A stretch of 64,000 nucleotides of DNA from Pseudomonas sp. H3(2019). GTDB lineage: Bacteria; Pseudomonadota; Gammaproteobacteria; Pseudomonadales; Pseudomonadaceae. Under the pieces are notes generated by a model that did no database searches, was not told the DNA's origin, and saw only the letters and a program-made list of their open reading frames with translations. The stretch's first letter is position 1. Each line of letters starts with the position of its first letter. Below are positions 51,552 to 60,188 of the stretch, piece after piece. The stretch spans positions 62,001 through 126,000 of the forward strand of contig NZ_VMSG01000004.1 of assembly GCF_007713465.1 (NCBI RefSeq), read 5' to 3'. Both the position numbers and the translations under genes were made by a program.

Positions 51552-52436
51552 ATGAGGCCGGTAAATTTCGATCTAGATGCCATGCGCAGTTTCGTCACCG
51601 GGGTCGAACTGGGCAGCTTTGCCAAGGCGGCGCAAAAACTCGCGCGTTCGACTTCAGCCATCAGCGCCCAGTTGAAGAAACTGGAAGCCCAGGTGGGCTC
51701 AGCGCTTTTCAAAAAGGCAGGTCGCGGGCTTGCCCTGACTGATACGGGAGAGGTGCTGCTCAATTACTCTCGGCGTCTTTTGAGTCTCAACGACGAGACC
51801 ATCACTGCCGTCTCCGAGCTGAAGCTCAAGGGATGGGTACGCCTCGGGCTTCAGGAGGATTTCAGTAGCTTCTTGCCGACGGTGCTGGGCAGGTTCGCCA
51901 GGGCTCATCCCGATGTTCGAGTGGAAGCCCGGATTGCGCGCAATGCTGACCTGTTGAGCCGGATCGAAAATGGCTCGCTCGATTTGGCGGTGGTGTGGGG
52001 GGACGTGCCGGACGTCGGATACCGGGAGCGGGTGGCGGAACTGCAAATGGAGTGGATCGGCTCTTCTCACCAGTACCTCGACTGGCGTATCGAATCAGGG
52101 GCGCCGCTGCCCATCATTGCGTTTGACACGCCGTGTCCTTTTCATTCAGTGGCCACTGCGGCGCTGAATCGCGAGGGAATTCCCTGGCTGCTGTCGTTTA
52201 CCAGTTCCAGTCTCAACGGTCTGTCCGCAGCGACCGAAGCCGGTTTGGGCTACACGATCAGGACAGCCTTGGGCTTGCAATCGGGGACCGAACTGTTGGC
52301 TGCCGGCGACCGAGGCTTGCCGCCTTTACCCTCCATATCCCTGACGCTGCATCGAAGAGAGGCTAACCCTGATCCGCTGACCGAGCGTTTGTCGAAGATC
52401 GTCATACAGGCTATTCGAAGTGAAATTGTTCACTGA
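51552..52436 (+). CDS. LysR-family regulator
   Basis: A 294-residue regulator. The winged helix is at about 5-65 (AMRSFVTGVELGSFAKAAQK, STSAISAQLKKLEAQVGSAL) and the effector domain at about 85-290 (VRLGLQEDFSSFLPTVLGRF, IENGSLDLAVVWGD). It is transcribed away from the MFS gene, its likely target. I chose ATG 51552, with AGGA 5 bases upstream, in preference to an upstream extension of 30 residues. The ligand is unknown. Confidence 0.87.
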   Translation: MRPVNFDLDAMRSFVTGVELGSFAKAAQKLARSTSAISAQLKKLEAQVGSALFKKAGRGLALTDTGEVLLNYSRRLLSLNDETITAVSELKLKGWVRLGLQEDFSSFLPTVLGRFARAHPDVRVEARIARNADLLSRIENGSLDLAVVWGDVPDVGYRERVAELQMEWIGSSHQYLDWRIESGAPLPIIAFDTPCPFHSVATAALNREGIPWLLSFTSSSLNGLSAATEAGLGYTIRTALGLQSGTELLAAGDRGLPPLPSISLTLHRREANPDPLTERLSKIVIQAIRSEIVH

Positions 52437-52583
52437 GCGATAAAATGCGAGCGTTAGCGTGATGCGCATGTAAAACGAACATGAGAGGGCAAACCACGGT
52501 TTCCCGTATTCATAACCGTGGTCTGTCCCTGTATTTTTACTGCGTGTTGGCTGCGATTAGTTGGACGTGGTTGAACACTCCAA

Positions 52584-53042
52584 CTAATGCCATTGGCGTT
52601 TTACTTCCTGCCACTGAGTATCTGATAGCCACTTATCTGCCATCGGAAAGAAGATATTCTCCTCGGACTCCATATGATCATAGTATTTCTTGATAAAGTC
52701 ATCGATGGTATCAGCGATCACTTTCATTTCCTGAGTTGACTCTTCCAACGCCTTGAGTTGTCCAGCAATGCGCCCAAATGCCAGATGGTCGCGCTCGATA
52801 TCCTTGACCCGTTGGTGGATCGGTGCCTCAGTCTCCAGCAAGGCCTGCCGGATAAGCTCTTCATTTTCATGGTGGTGCCGTTCTGCTTCACCGTGCAAGG
52901 CTTCCAGTACCTGAAATAACTGCTTGCGATCATCCGCACCAGCGGACTCATGCCTGATTTTTCCCAGTAATACTTTGATCTCGGTAATTCTGAGCGCCAC
53001 CTCATGATGATAGGTGTGCAGTTCATTCAACAGGTTGTTCAT
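52584..53042 (-). CDS. Hemerythrin-domain protein
   Basis: A 152-residue four-helix protein. Histidines and acidic residues in the expected places include TYHHEVAL, AERHHHENEEL, IERDHLAFGR and YYDHMESEENIFFPMA, the last being the strongest hemerythrin signature. They should hold a non-heme di-iron site that binds O2, NO or senses redox state. The gene stands alone and is oriented as the formate dehydrogenase operon downstream of that operon. AGAGAGGA lies 6-8 bases before the ATG. Confidence 0.8.
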   Translation of the reverse strand: MNNLLNELHTYHHEVALRITEIKVLLGKIRHESAGADDRKQLFQVLEALHGEAERHHHENEELIRQALLETEAPIHQRVKDIERDHLAFGRIAGQLKALEESTQEMKVIADTIDDFIKKYYDHMESEENIFFPMADKWLSDTQWQEVKRQWH

Positions 53043-53420
53043 ATAAAGTCCTCTCTGCTACACCAAGGCATCATGGAAGATTGTTATTAATTACCAACTT
53101 TCAGGGTGGCCATATATATAAGATTCATCACTTCCAATGCCTCCATCCAGCGCATTCATCTGCACGCACTAAACCCCTTTTAGTATAGTCGGGCGCCAAA
53201 CCCTCACCCCGGGAAACGTGCCGCCCTTGGATGAATTTGAAATATCAGGTCAGTGTTGATATGCGCTATTTGATCTGCTGAAGGAGACGCTGCAAATAAC
53301 AGGGGACGGGATTGTTGGTTTTGGAGGGGGAAGAAGGGGAGGCGTTATCAAGCAGAGCATGAGGTTGCCCCTTGGCCGGTCTTCACAAACCAAGGGGCAA
53401 ACCCAATGGATCAGGTGAAC
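53043..53420. other. Gene-free stretch between fdsD and the hemerythrin gene
   Basis: A hairpin with 11-base arms, TTGCCCCTTGG (53365-53375) and CCAAGGGGCAA (53390-53400), lies about 20 bases after fdsD and may end the formate dehydrogenase transcript, though no T-run follows. The remainder is AT-richer with no supported gene. Confidence 0.5.
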
Positions 53421-53642
53421 CTAAGCTTCCCAGCCCGCGCCACTGACCGCTGATTGCACCAGTGGGTGCAAGTCTGCGCCCTGATGCGCTGTCTGCCAGG
53501 CCAGCAACTCCTTGCGCATGCCGGGCGTCCAGTACATTTTCAGGTGATTACGCACGTCGAGCACGGCCTGTTGCTGGTCCGGTTCGCTGGCGAAGTACTG
53601 GGCGATCTGGTTAGCCATTTTGATCAGGTTGGCGGTGCTCAT
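53421..53642 (-). CDS. fdsD: Formate dehydrogenase delta subunit
   Basis: A 73-residue protein. NLIKMANQIAQYFASEPDQQ followed by VRNHLKMYWTPGMRKELLAW is the FdsD pattern. This small subunit accompanies soluble NAD-dependent formate dehydrogenases and is needed for assembly or stability. Its ATG overlaps the stop of the alpha subunit gene by 4 bases. It is the last gene of the operon on this strand; an FdhD-type sulfurtransferase gene (fdsC) is not seen next to it. Confidence 0.88.
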   Translation of the reverse strand: MSTANLIKMANQIAQYFASEPDQQQAVLDVRNHLKMYWTPGMRKELLAWQTAHQGADLHPLVQSAVSGAGWEA

Positions 53643-56527
53643 CGGCGTACCTCGGCTTTTGCTCCGGCGGCGCGTGCCTGGCGGCGTTCGTCGAGCAGGC
53701 GTTGTTGTTCGTCGCTGAATTCCTGGTAGCGTTTTTGCCACTCGGAAGGGTGGTAGACGCGGCTGACTTCCACGGCGGTGACCTTGTACTCCGGACAGTT
53801 GGTGGCCCAGTCGGAGTTGTCGGTGGTGATGACGTTGGCCCCCGATTCAGGGAAATGGAAGGTGGTGTACACCACGCCCGGGGCGACCCGTTCGGTGATC
53901 CGCGCGCGCAGGACGGTCTGTCCGGCGCGGCTGCCGATGCCGACCCAGTCCCCTTCGTTGATGCCACGGCTCTCGGCGTCGGTCGGGTGGATTTCCAGGC
54001 GGTCTTCGTCGTGCCAGGCGACGTTTTCGGTACGCCGGGTCTGGGCGCCGACGTTGTACTGGCTGAGGATGCGCCCGGTGGTCAGCAGCAGCGGATAGCG
54101 GCTGTTGACCTTTTCCTCGGTGGGCACGTAGCCGGTGAGCATGAAGCGCCCCTTGCCGCGCACGAACTCCTCGATGTGCATGGTCGGCGTGCCGTCCGGT
54201 GCTGCGGCGTTGCACGGCCATTGCAGGCTGCCGTGGCGCTCCAGCGAGGCGTAGCTGACGTTGGTGAAGGTCGGCGTCAGGCTGGCGATTTCATCCATGA
54301 TTTCCGACGGATGCTGGTAGTGCATCGGGTAACCGAGGGCGTTAGCCAGGGCCACGGTGCCTTCCCAGTCGGCCTTGCCGCCCAGCGGTTCCATGACTTT
54401 GCGCACCCGGGAGATGCGTCGCTCGGCGTTGGTGAAGGTGCCGTCTTTTTCCAGGAACGAGCTGCCCGGCAGGAACACGTGGGCGAACTTGGCGGTTTCG
54501 TTGAGGAAAATGTCCTGCACCACGATGCACTCCATGGCTGACAGGGCCGCGGTGACGTGCTGGGTGTTGGGGTCGCTCTGGGCGATGTCTTCGCCCTGGC
54601 AATACAAGCCCTTGAAGCTGCCGCCCAGGGCGGCTTCGAACATGTTGGGAATACGCAGGCCCGGATCGGGTTGCAGCGTAACGTTCCAGGCCTGTTCGAA
54701 CTGCGCGCGTACCACCTCGTTGGAGATGTGCCGGTAGCCGGGCAACTCGTGCGGGAAGGAGCCCATGTCGCAGGAGCCCTGAACGTTGTTCTGCCCACGC
54801 AGCGGGTTCACGCCCACGCCTTCGCGGCCGATGTTGCCTGTGACCATGGCCAGGTTGGCGATGCCCATGACCGCGGTGCTGCCCTGGCTGTGTTCGGTAA
54901 CGCCCAAGCCGTAGTAGATCGCCGCATTGCCACCGGTGGCATACAGCCGGGCGGCGGCGCGGATGTCGGCAGCGGCGACGCCGCAGATGTCGCCAAGGAC
55001 TTCCGGCGAGTTTTCCGGGCGGCTGACGAACGCCTTCCACTGGGCGAAATCGTTGCCCTCGCAACGGGCGTCGATAAAGGCCTGGTTGAGCAGGCCTTCG
55101 GTGACGATGACGTGCGCCAGGGCGTTGAGCATGGCGACGTTGGTGCCCGGGCGCAGGGCCAGGTGCAGTTCGGCGCGGGCATGCACCGTGTCCACCAGAT
55201 CAATGCGGCGTGGGTCGATGACGATCAGCCGCGCACCTTCACGCAGGCGGCGCTTGAGCTGGGAGGCGAACACCGGGTGGGCGTCGCTGGGGTTGGCGCC
55301 CATCACCAGAATCACGTCGGCTTGCATCACCGAGTCGAAACTCTGGGTGCCGGCGGACTCGCCCAGGGTTTGTTTCAGGCCATAGCCGGTCGGCGAGTGG
55401 CAGACCCGCGCACAGGTGTCGACGTTGTTGTTGCCGAACGCGGCGCGCACCAGTTTTTGCACCAGGTAAGTTTCTTCGTTGGTGCAGCGGCTGGAGGTGA
55501 TGCCACCAATGGAGTCGCGACCGTATTGTTGCTGCAATCGGCGGAATTCGCTGGCGGCGTAGGTCACCGCCTCGTCCCAGCTGACTTCCTGCCAAGGGTC
55601 GTTGATGTGCTTGCGGATCATCGGCTTGGTGATGCGATCCGGGTGGGTCGCGTAGCCCCAGGCAAAGCGCCCTTTGACGCACGAGTGGCCGTGGTTGGCC
55701 TGGCCGTTCTTGTCGGGGACCATGCGCACGACCTGGTCGCCTTTCATCTCGGCGCGGAACGAGCAGCCCACGCCGCAATAGGCGCAGGTGGTGATCACGC
55801 TGTGTTCGGGCTGACCCAGTTCGACCACGCTTTTTTCCATCAGCGTCGCGGTCGGGCAGGCTTGCACACAGGCGCCGCAGGACACGCATTCCGAGTCGAG
55901 GAAATTCTCGCCACCGGCGGCTGCGACCCGGGATTCGAAACCACGTCCGGTAATGGTCAGGGCAAAGGTGCCCTGGGTTTCTTCGCAGGCGCGCACGCAG
56001 CGGTTGCAGACGATGCACTTGCTCGGGTCGTAGTCGAAGTAGGGGTTGGAGGTGTCCTTCTGGTCGTCCAGATGGTTCTCGCCTTCATAGCCGTAACGCA
56101 CTTCCCGCAGGCCGACCTGGCCAGCGACGGTTTGCAGCTCGCAGTTGCCGTTGGCCGAGCAAGTCAGGCAGTCCAGCGGGTGATCGGAGATGTACAGCTC
56201 CATGACGTTGCGGCGCAGGGTTGCAAGCTTCGGCGTCTGGGTGTGCACGCTCATGCCTTCGCTGACCGGCGTGGTGCAGGACGCCGGATAGCCGCGCATG
56301 CCGTCGATCTCCACCAGGCACATGCGGCACGAGCCGAAGGCTTCCAGGCTGTCGGTGGCACACAGTTTGGGAATGGTGGTGCCCAGCAGCGCGGCGGCGC
56401 GCATCACCGAAGTGCCTTCGGGCACGCTGATGCTTTGGCCGTCGATGTTCAGGGTGACCTGCACTTCGCTATTGCGGGCAGGGGTACCCAGATCGATATC
56501 GGTGTTCGGGTCGAAGAGAGTGATCAT
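53639..56527 (-). CDS. fdsA: NAD-dependent formate dehydrogenase, molybdenum alpha subunit
   Basis: A 962-residue catalytic subunit that oxidises formate to CO2. Cofactor sites in order: 2Fe-2S (Cys56, Cys67, Cys70, Cys84), His-Cys3 cluster (His116, Cys120, Cys123, Cys129), two ferredoxin-type 4Fe-4S sites (Cys171/174/177/181 and Cys214/217/220/224), then the 4Fe-4S site of the molybdopterin domain (Cys248, Cys251, Cys255, Cys283). The molybdenum ligand is Cys376 in ARVCHSPTG, so it is the cysteine rather than the selenocysteine form. A molybdopterin-dinucleotide-binding domain closes the chain. The start overlaps the fdsB stop by 4 bases. Confidence 0.95.
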   Translation of the reverse strand: MITLFDPNTDIDLGTPARNSEVQVTLNIDGQSISVPEGTSVMRAAALLGTTIPKLCATDSLEAFGSCRMCLVEIDGMRGYPASCTTPVSEGMSVHTQTPKLATLRRNVMELYISDHPLDCLTCSANGNCELQTVAGQVGLREVRYGYEGENHLDDQKDTSNPYFDYDPSKCIVCNRCVRACEETQGTFALTITGRGFESRVAAAGGENFLDSECVSCGACVQACPTATLMEKSVVELGQPEHSVITTCAYCGVGCSFRAEMKGDQVVRMVPDKNGQANHGHSCVKGRFAWGYATHPDRITKPMIRKHINDPWQEVSWDEAVTYAASEFRRLQQQYGRDSIGGITSSRCTNEETYLVQKLVRAAFGNNNVDTCARVCHSPTGYGLKQTLGESAGTQSFDSVMQADVILVMGANPSDAHPVFASQLKRRLREGARLIVIDPRRIDLVDTVHARAELHLALRPGTNVAMLNALAHVIVTEGLLNQAFIDARCEGNDFAQWKAFVSRPENSPEVLGDICGVAAADIRAAARLYATGGNAAIYYGLGVTEHSQGSTAVMGIANLAMVTGNIGREGVGVNPLRGQNNVQGSCDMGSFPHELPGYRHISNEVVRAQFEQAWNVTLQPDPGLRIPNMFEAALGGSFKGLYCQGEDIAQSDPNTQHVTAALSAMECIVVQDIFLNETAKFAHVFLPGSSFLEKDGTFTNAERRISRVRKVMEPLGGKADWEGTVALANALGYPMHYQHPSEIMDEIASLTPTFTNVSYASLERHGSLQWPCNAAAPDGTPTMHIEEFVRGKGRFMLTGYVPTEEKVNSRYPLLLTTGRILSQYNVGAQTRRTENVAWHDEDRLEIHPTDAESRGINEGDWVGIGSRAGQTVLRARITERVAPGVVYTTFHFPESGANVITTDNSDWATNCPEYKVTAVEVSRVYHPSEWQKRYQEFSDEQQRLLDERRQARAAGAKAEVRR

Positions 56528-58083
56528 TGCTCGGCCTCCGAGGCTTGCAGACCGAAGTCAGCGGGGAAGTGCTTGAGGGCGCTGACCACCGGATAGGAAG
56601 TCATGCCGCCCAGCGCGCACAGCGAACCGTATTGCAGGGTGTCGCACAGGTCCTTGAGGATGATCACCTGTTCATCGCGACTGCTCTGGTCAGGCGCGGC
56701 CAGCAGGCGGTCGATCACCTCCACGCCCCGGGTCGAGCCGATGCGGCAGGGAGTGCATTTGCCACAGGATTCCTCGGCGCAGAACTGCATGGCGAAACGC
56801 GCCATGTGGGCCATGTCGAGGCTGTCGTCAGCCACCACCACACCACCGTGACCGAGCATGGCGCCGATGGCGGCGAACGCTTCGTAATCCAGCGGCGTGT
56901 CGAATTGCCCCGGCGGCACCCAGGCGCCGAGCGGGCCGCCCACCTGCGCGGCCTTCAGCGGTCGGTCACTGGCGGTACCGCCGCCGTAGTCTTCCACCAG
57001 TTCCCGCAGGGTCAGGCCAAAGGCCCGTTCCACCAGACCGCCGTGACGAACATTGCCCGCCAGTTGGAAGGGCATGGTGCCCAGAGAGCGGCCCATGCCG
57101 TAATCGCGATAGAACTGCGCGCCCTTGGCCAGAATCATCGGCACCGAGGCCAGCGTCAGCACGTTGTGCACCAGGGTCGGCAGGCCGAACAGGCCCTGCA
57201 ACGCCGGGATCGGTGGCTTGGCGCGGACGATCCCGCGTTTGCCTTCGAGCGAGTCCAGCAACGCGGTTTCTTCACCGCAGATGTAAGCGCCGGCACCGAC
57301 TCGCACTTCCATTTCAAAGGCCAGGCCGCTACCGCCGACATTGGCGCCGAGGTAACCGGCGGCCCGGGCGATGTCCAGCGCCTCGCGCAATGTGGCCACG
57401 GCTTGTGGATATTCCGAGCGCACATAGATGTAACCGTAGCTGGCGCCGACGGTGATGCCGGCAATGGCCATGCCTTCGATCAGCAGGAAGGGGTCGCCTT
57501 CCATCAACATGCGGTCGGCGAAGGTGCCGGAGTCGCCTTCGTCGGCGTTGCACACAATGTACTTCTGCGCCGCCTGGGTGCCGCGCACCGTGCGCCATTT
57601 GATCCCGGCGGGGAAGGCCGCGCCGCCACGGCCACGCAGGCCCGAATCGAACACGGCGGTCGCGGTTTGTTCGCCGCCCAAAGCGATGGCCTGGGTCAAG
57701 CCCTCGAAACCGCCGTGGGCCCGGTAATCCTCAAGGGACAGCGGCCGGGTAATACCGGCGCGGGCGAACAGCAGGCGTTGTTGCGTCTTCAGATAAGGCA
57801 GCTCTTCCACCAGACCCAAAGCCAGTGGATGGGCGGACGGCTCGCCTTGCAGCGCCTCGAGCACCGAGGGTACATCGGCCGCGGTCAGCGGGCCGAAGCC
57901 GATACGGCCTTGCGGTGTGTCCACTTCCAGCAGCGGTTCCAGCCAGTACAGGCCGCGAGAGCTGGTGCGTTGCAGGTCCCGCGGCAGATTGCGTTCGCGG
58001 GCCTGAGTGGCCAGGGCCACGGCCACCTCATCGGCACCCACGGCACGGGCCAGCGAATCACCGGGCAGATAAAGACTCGGCAT
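56524..58083 (-). CDS. fdsB: NAD-dependent formate dehydrogenase, flavin beta subunit
   Basis: A 519-residue NuoF-like subunit that passes electrons to NAD+. An N-terminal thioredoxin-like ferredoxin part of about 120 residues precedes the FMN/NADH domain (GLRGRGGAAFPAGIKW, VCNADEGDSGTFADR, GAGAYICGEETALLDSLEGK). The 4Fe-4S motif is ESCGKCTPCRIG near the end. I chose the ATG at 58083, which shares its last base with the fdsG stop and has GGAGG 7 bases upstream; ATG 58086 is equally possible. It is translationally coupled on both sides. Confidence 0.94.
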   Translation of the reverse strand: MPSLYLPGDSLARAVGADEVAVALATQARERNLPRDLQRTSSRGLYWLEPLLEVDTPQGRIGFGPLTAADVPSVLEALQGEPSAHPLALGLVEELPYLKTQQRLLFARAGITRPLSLEDYRAHGGFEGLTQAIALGGEQTATAVFDSGLRGRGGAAFPAGIKWRTVRGTQAAQKYIVCNADEGDSGTFADRMLMEGDPFLLIEGMAIAGITVGASYGYIYVRSEYPQAVATLREALDIARAAGYLGANVGGSGLAFEMEVRVGAGAYICGEETALLDSLEGKRGIVRAKPPIPALQGLFGLPTLVHNVLTLASVPMILAKGAQFYRDYGMGRSLGTMPFQLAGNVRHGGLVERAFGLTLRELVEDYGGGTASDRPLKAAQVGGPLGAWVPPGQFDTPLDYEAFAAIGAMLGHGGVVVADDSLDMAHMARFAMQFCAEESCGKCTPCRIGSTRGVEVIDRLLAAPDQSSRDEQVIILKDLCDTLQYGSLCALGGMTSYPVVSALKHFPADFGLQASEAEQ

Positions 58084-58559
58084 CATGCGTCCTCCAGGCA
58101 AGCGTCGAGCAGGGCATCCAGGCGCTCGGCACTGAGCCGCGCATGCACCTGACCATCCAGCTCCAGCGCGGGCGAGCAGGCGCAGGCACCGAGGCAATAC
58201 ACCGGACGCAGACTGATGCTGCCATCGGCACTGCTGCCGTGGTCGTCCAGTTGCAGGCGTTCACGCAATTGCGCCGCGAGCTGCTCGGCGCCACGGCTCT
58301 GGCAGGACTCGGCCCGGCACAGACGCAGGATATGCCGCGCCGGGGGCGCGGTGCGGAAGTCATGGTAGAAGCTGATCACCCCGCGAACCTCGGCCTGACT
58401 CAGGTTCAGGGCATGGGCAATCTCGGGGACGGCGGCATCGGGGATGTAACCGATGCCCTCCTGGATATCATGAAGGATCGGCAACAGCGCGCCGGGCGAA
58501 CCCTTGTGGCGCTCCAGCAGGTTGTTGACCATAGACAGGTGCAACATCTCATCAGGCAT
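58083..58559 (-). CDS. fdsG: NAD-dependent formate dehydrogenase, gamma subunit
   Basis: A 158-residue NuoE-like 2Fe-2S protein. Helical N-terminal part GALLPILHDIQEGIGYIPDA is followed by GVISFYHDFRTAP and the cluster cysteines in RLCRAESCQSRG and VYCLGACACSPALELDG. It is the first gene of the fdsG-B-A-D operon. I chose ATG 58559, with GAGG 8 bases upstream; an extension to 58631 would add 24 residues not typical of the family. Confidence 0.92.
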   Translation of the reverse strand: MPDEMLHLSMVNNLLERHKGSPGALLPILHDIQEGIGYIPDAAVPEIAHALNLSQAEVRGVISFYHDFRTAPPARHILRLCRAESCQSRGAEQLAAQLRERLQLDDHGSSADGSISLRPVYCLGACACSPALELDGQVHARLSAERLDALLDACLEDA

Positions 58560-59111
58560 ACAGCATTCCTCACGGTCACGGGCAAACCAGGCGGTTGTCG
58601 GTTGTCCGAAAGTGTCGGCTGCGGCACTCACGCCACGTCACGGTATCGTGGCATTTTCAGGCCGTTGGCCAGGCACCCTGAGCGGGCATCTTGTTGGGCC
58701 CGGTACGGTCTTTGCCGCACCTCTTCAGGGCATATAGGGCAGCTTGCCACGCCGTCTTTGATTCATCCGCACCAAAGCGACGTGTTCGGTTCTTTCTACG
58801 ACTACTTATTGAGTCTAGAAGAGTGGAGTCCAAGGCGTCATCCCTGAGTGGCCAGAGCTGATGTGCAGCGCTATCGCGAATCATGCTTGAACCACTTCAT
58901 CCGTACCCTCACGCGCAATAACTCGATGGACGGCACGATATAAACATCATGAAATTGCGCCACTGCCCGGGCGTGTAGTGAAGCGAGCGGTCAGGAAATT
59001 GAGTAGCCTTTTGTCTGATGTCCGTTATCGTGACGGGAAATTTACCTGGCATCGGGGGGCGCTACTCAATGCGAGTGGCCATCCCGGCCAAATTTATTCA
59101 GGAGCGTAAAC
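58560..59111. other. Gene-free stretch between the divergent fds and Ter-type clusters
   Basis: No supported gene. A minus-strand open frame of 75 codons (58657-58884) has no ribosome binding site and no recognisable family. The last 100 bases are AT-richer and should hold the promoter of the ATP-grasp operon; the first 100 hold that of fdsG. Confidence 0.5.
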
Positions 59112-60110
59112 GTGATCTGGTTTCTCGAAGGTCAATCCAGCCAGCGCGATATTCTTATTGGCGCGCGGGAAGCACTGCCAGCGAACGTCAAGATTTTTGC
59201 CTCCCACCGACAGGATCGACCTGAAATCACTGGTCAGGCGGATGTCAGCTTTCAAGAGCCCCAGGACAACGAGGCGCGAATCGACTGGGTGATCGCCACG
59301 GCGCTTGAGCACGGCATCAAGGTGATTCTTGCCGGCCGTATCGGCAGTTTCTACGAAGCGGTCCGTGAGCGGTTCGAGGCTGCCGGGTTGCAGCTTGTTA
59401 CCGGCGGTATGTCCATGGACACCTTCCATAACGTCGACGATAAAAGCCGGTTTACGGCAGAGGCCGAGCGGGCGGGACTGGCCTGCATTCCAGCAGTGAC
59501 AGTCAACAATGCTCAGGAACTGGCCGCGGCCTATGACTTGTTGTCCCGGCAGGGAGAGGTTTGCATCAAGCCTGTCGTCGGTATCTATGGGCAAGGTTTC
59601 TGGCGGTTCAAGGCAGATGTCGACCCGTTCCGCTGTCTGGAAAACCCGGACGCGCGCGAAGTCGATTTTGAAACCTACCTGAGCATCTACAAGACCGACA
59701 CAGAGCGGGCGCCTATGCTCGTCATGCCCTATTTGCCGGGTAGCGAGTGTTCAGTGGACATGGTGTGTGAAGCGGGTAAGCCGATTGCGTTCGTCGGCAG
59801 AAGAAAGCAGGGGGTTCACCAGACCTTCGAGCGCGAGTCCGCAGCGGTTGAACTGGCCCTCAAGGCCGCGGCGCACTTCAAGTGTGATGGACTGGTCAAT
59901 GTCCAGACGCGAGATGACCGCAATGGTGTTCCTCATCTGTTGGAAATCAATCCGCGCTATTCCGGCGGGATCGGATACACACGGGCAACCGGAATAAACC
60001 TGGCAGGAATATTCGCCGTTCGTCGACTGGGTCTGCCAGAACCTGCGGGCCAGTGGGTGGACAGAGTCCGGGTGAAGCCAGTCACGGTTGCCGTTGTAGC
60101 ACCTTCCTGA
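59112..60110 (+). CDS. ATP-grasp ligase of the Ter-associated type
   Basis: A 332-residue ATP-dependent carboxylate-amine ligase. The N-terminal domain is at about 1-105; the ATP-grasp fold follows, with EVCIKPVVGIYGQGFWRF (nucleotide-binding strand), MLVMPYLPGSECSVDM and the metal ligands in HLLEINPRYSGGIGYTRA. It resembles the ATP-grasp proteins found with phosphoribosyltransferases in Ter stress clusters (ATP-grasp_Ter) rather than CarB or PurK. The start is GTG with AGGAG 7 bases upstream. It leads a same-strand set of at least five genes. Its product is thought to be part of a nucleoside-like metabolite pathway, known only by comparative genomics. Confidence 0.8.
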   Translation: MIWFLEGQSSQRDILIGAREALPANVKIFASHRQDRPEITGQADVSFQEPQDNEARIDWVIATALEHGIKVILAGRIGSFYEAVRERFEAAGLQLVTGGMSMDTFHNVDDKSRFTAEAERAGLACIPAVTVNNAQELAAAYDLLSRQGEVCIKPVVGIYGQGFWRFKADVDPFRCLENPDAREVDFETYLSIYKTDTERAPMLVMPYLPGSECSVDMVCEAGKPIAFVGRRKQGVHQTFERESAAVELALKAAAHFKCDGLVNVQTRDDRNGVPHLLEINPRYSGGIGYTRATGINLAGIFAVRRLGLPEPAGQWVDRVRVKPVTVAVVAPS

Positions 60111-60188
60111 TATTACACCGCCACATAGACAGTGAATGATTGTTGCTGTCTTGGCATAATTGCCAGCTACCGATCAAGGAACGACAGG

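Noticed and set aside
52481..52693. Plus-strand frame of 70 codons between the LysR and hemerythrin genes
   Set aside because: It runs into the 3' end of the hemerythrin gene on the other strand and has no ribosome binding site.
54557..56596. A 679-codon open frame on the plus strand opposite fdsA
   Set aside because: It is antisense to a full-length formate dehydrogenase subunit with all cofactor motifs. Its His/Gly/Ala/Val-rich product is typical of a shadow frame in high-GC DNA.
56527..58152. A 541-codon open frame opposite fdsB
   Set aside because: Antisense shadow of a well-defined gene; no ribosome binding site and no family features.
58657..58884. Minus-strand frame of 75 codons upstream of fdsG
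   Set aside because: No ribosome binding site, no recognisable domain, and it would lie in the promoter region between two divergent operons.
59112..60110. Carbamoyl-phosphate synthase or PurK as identity of the ATP-grasp protein
   Set aside because: It is far too short for CarB and lacks the PurK N-terminal domain; the neighbours are Ter-type phosphoribosyltransferases.
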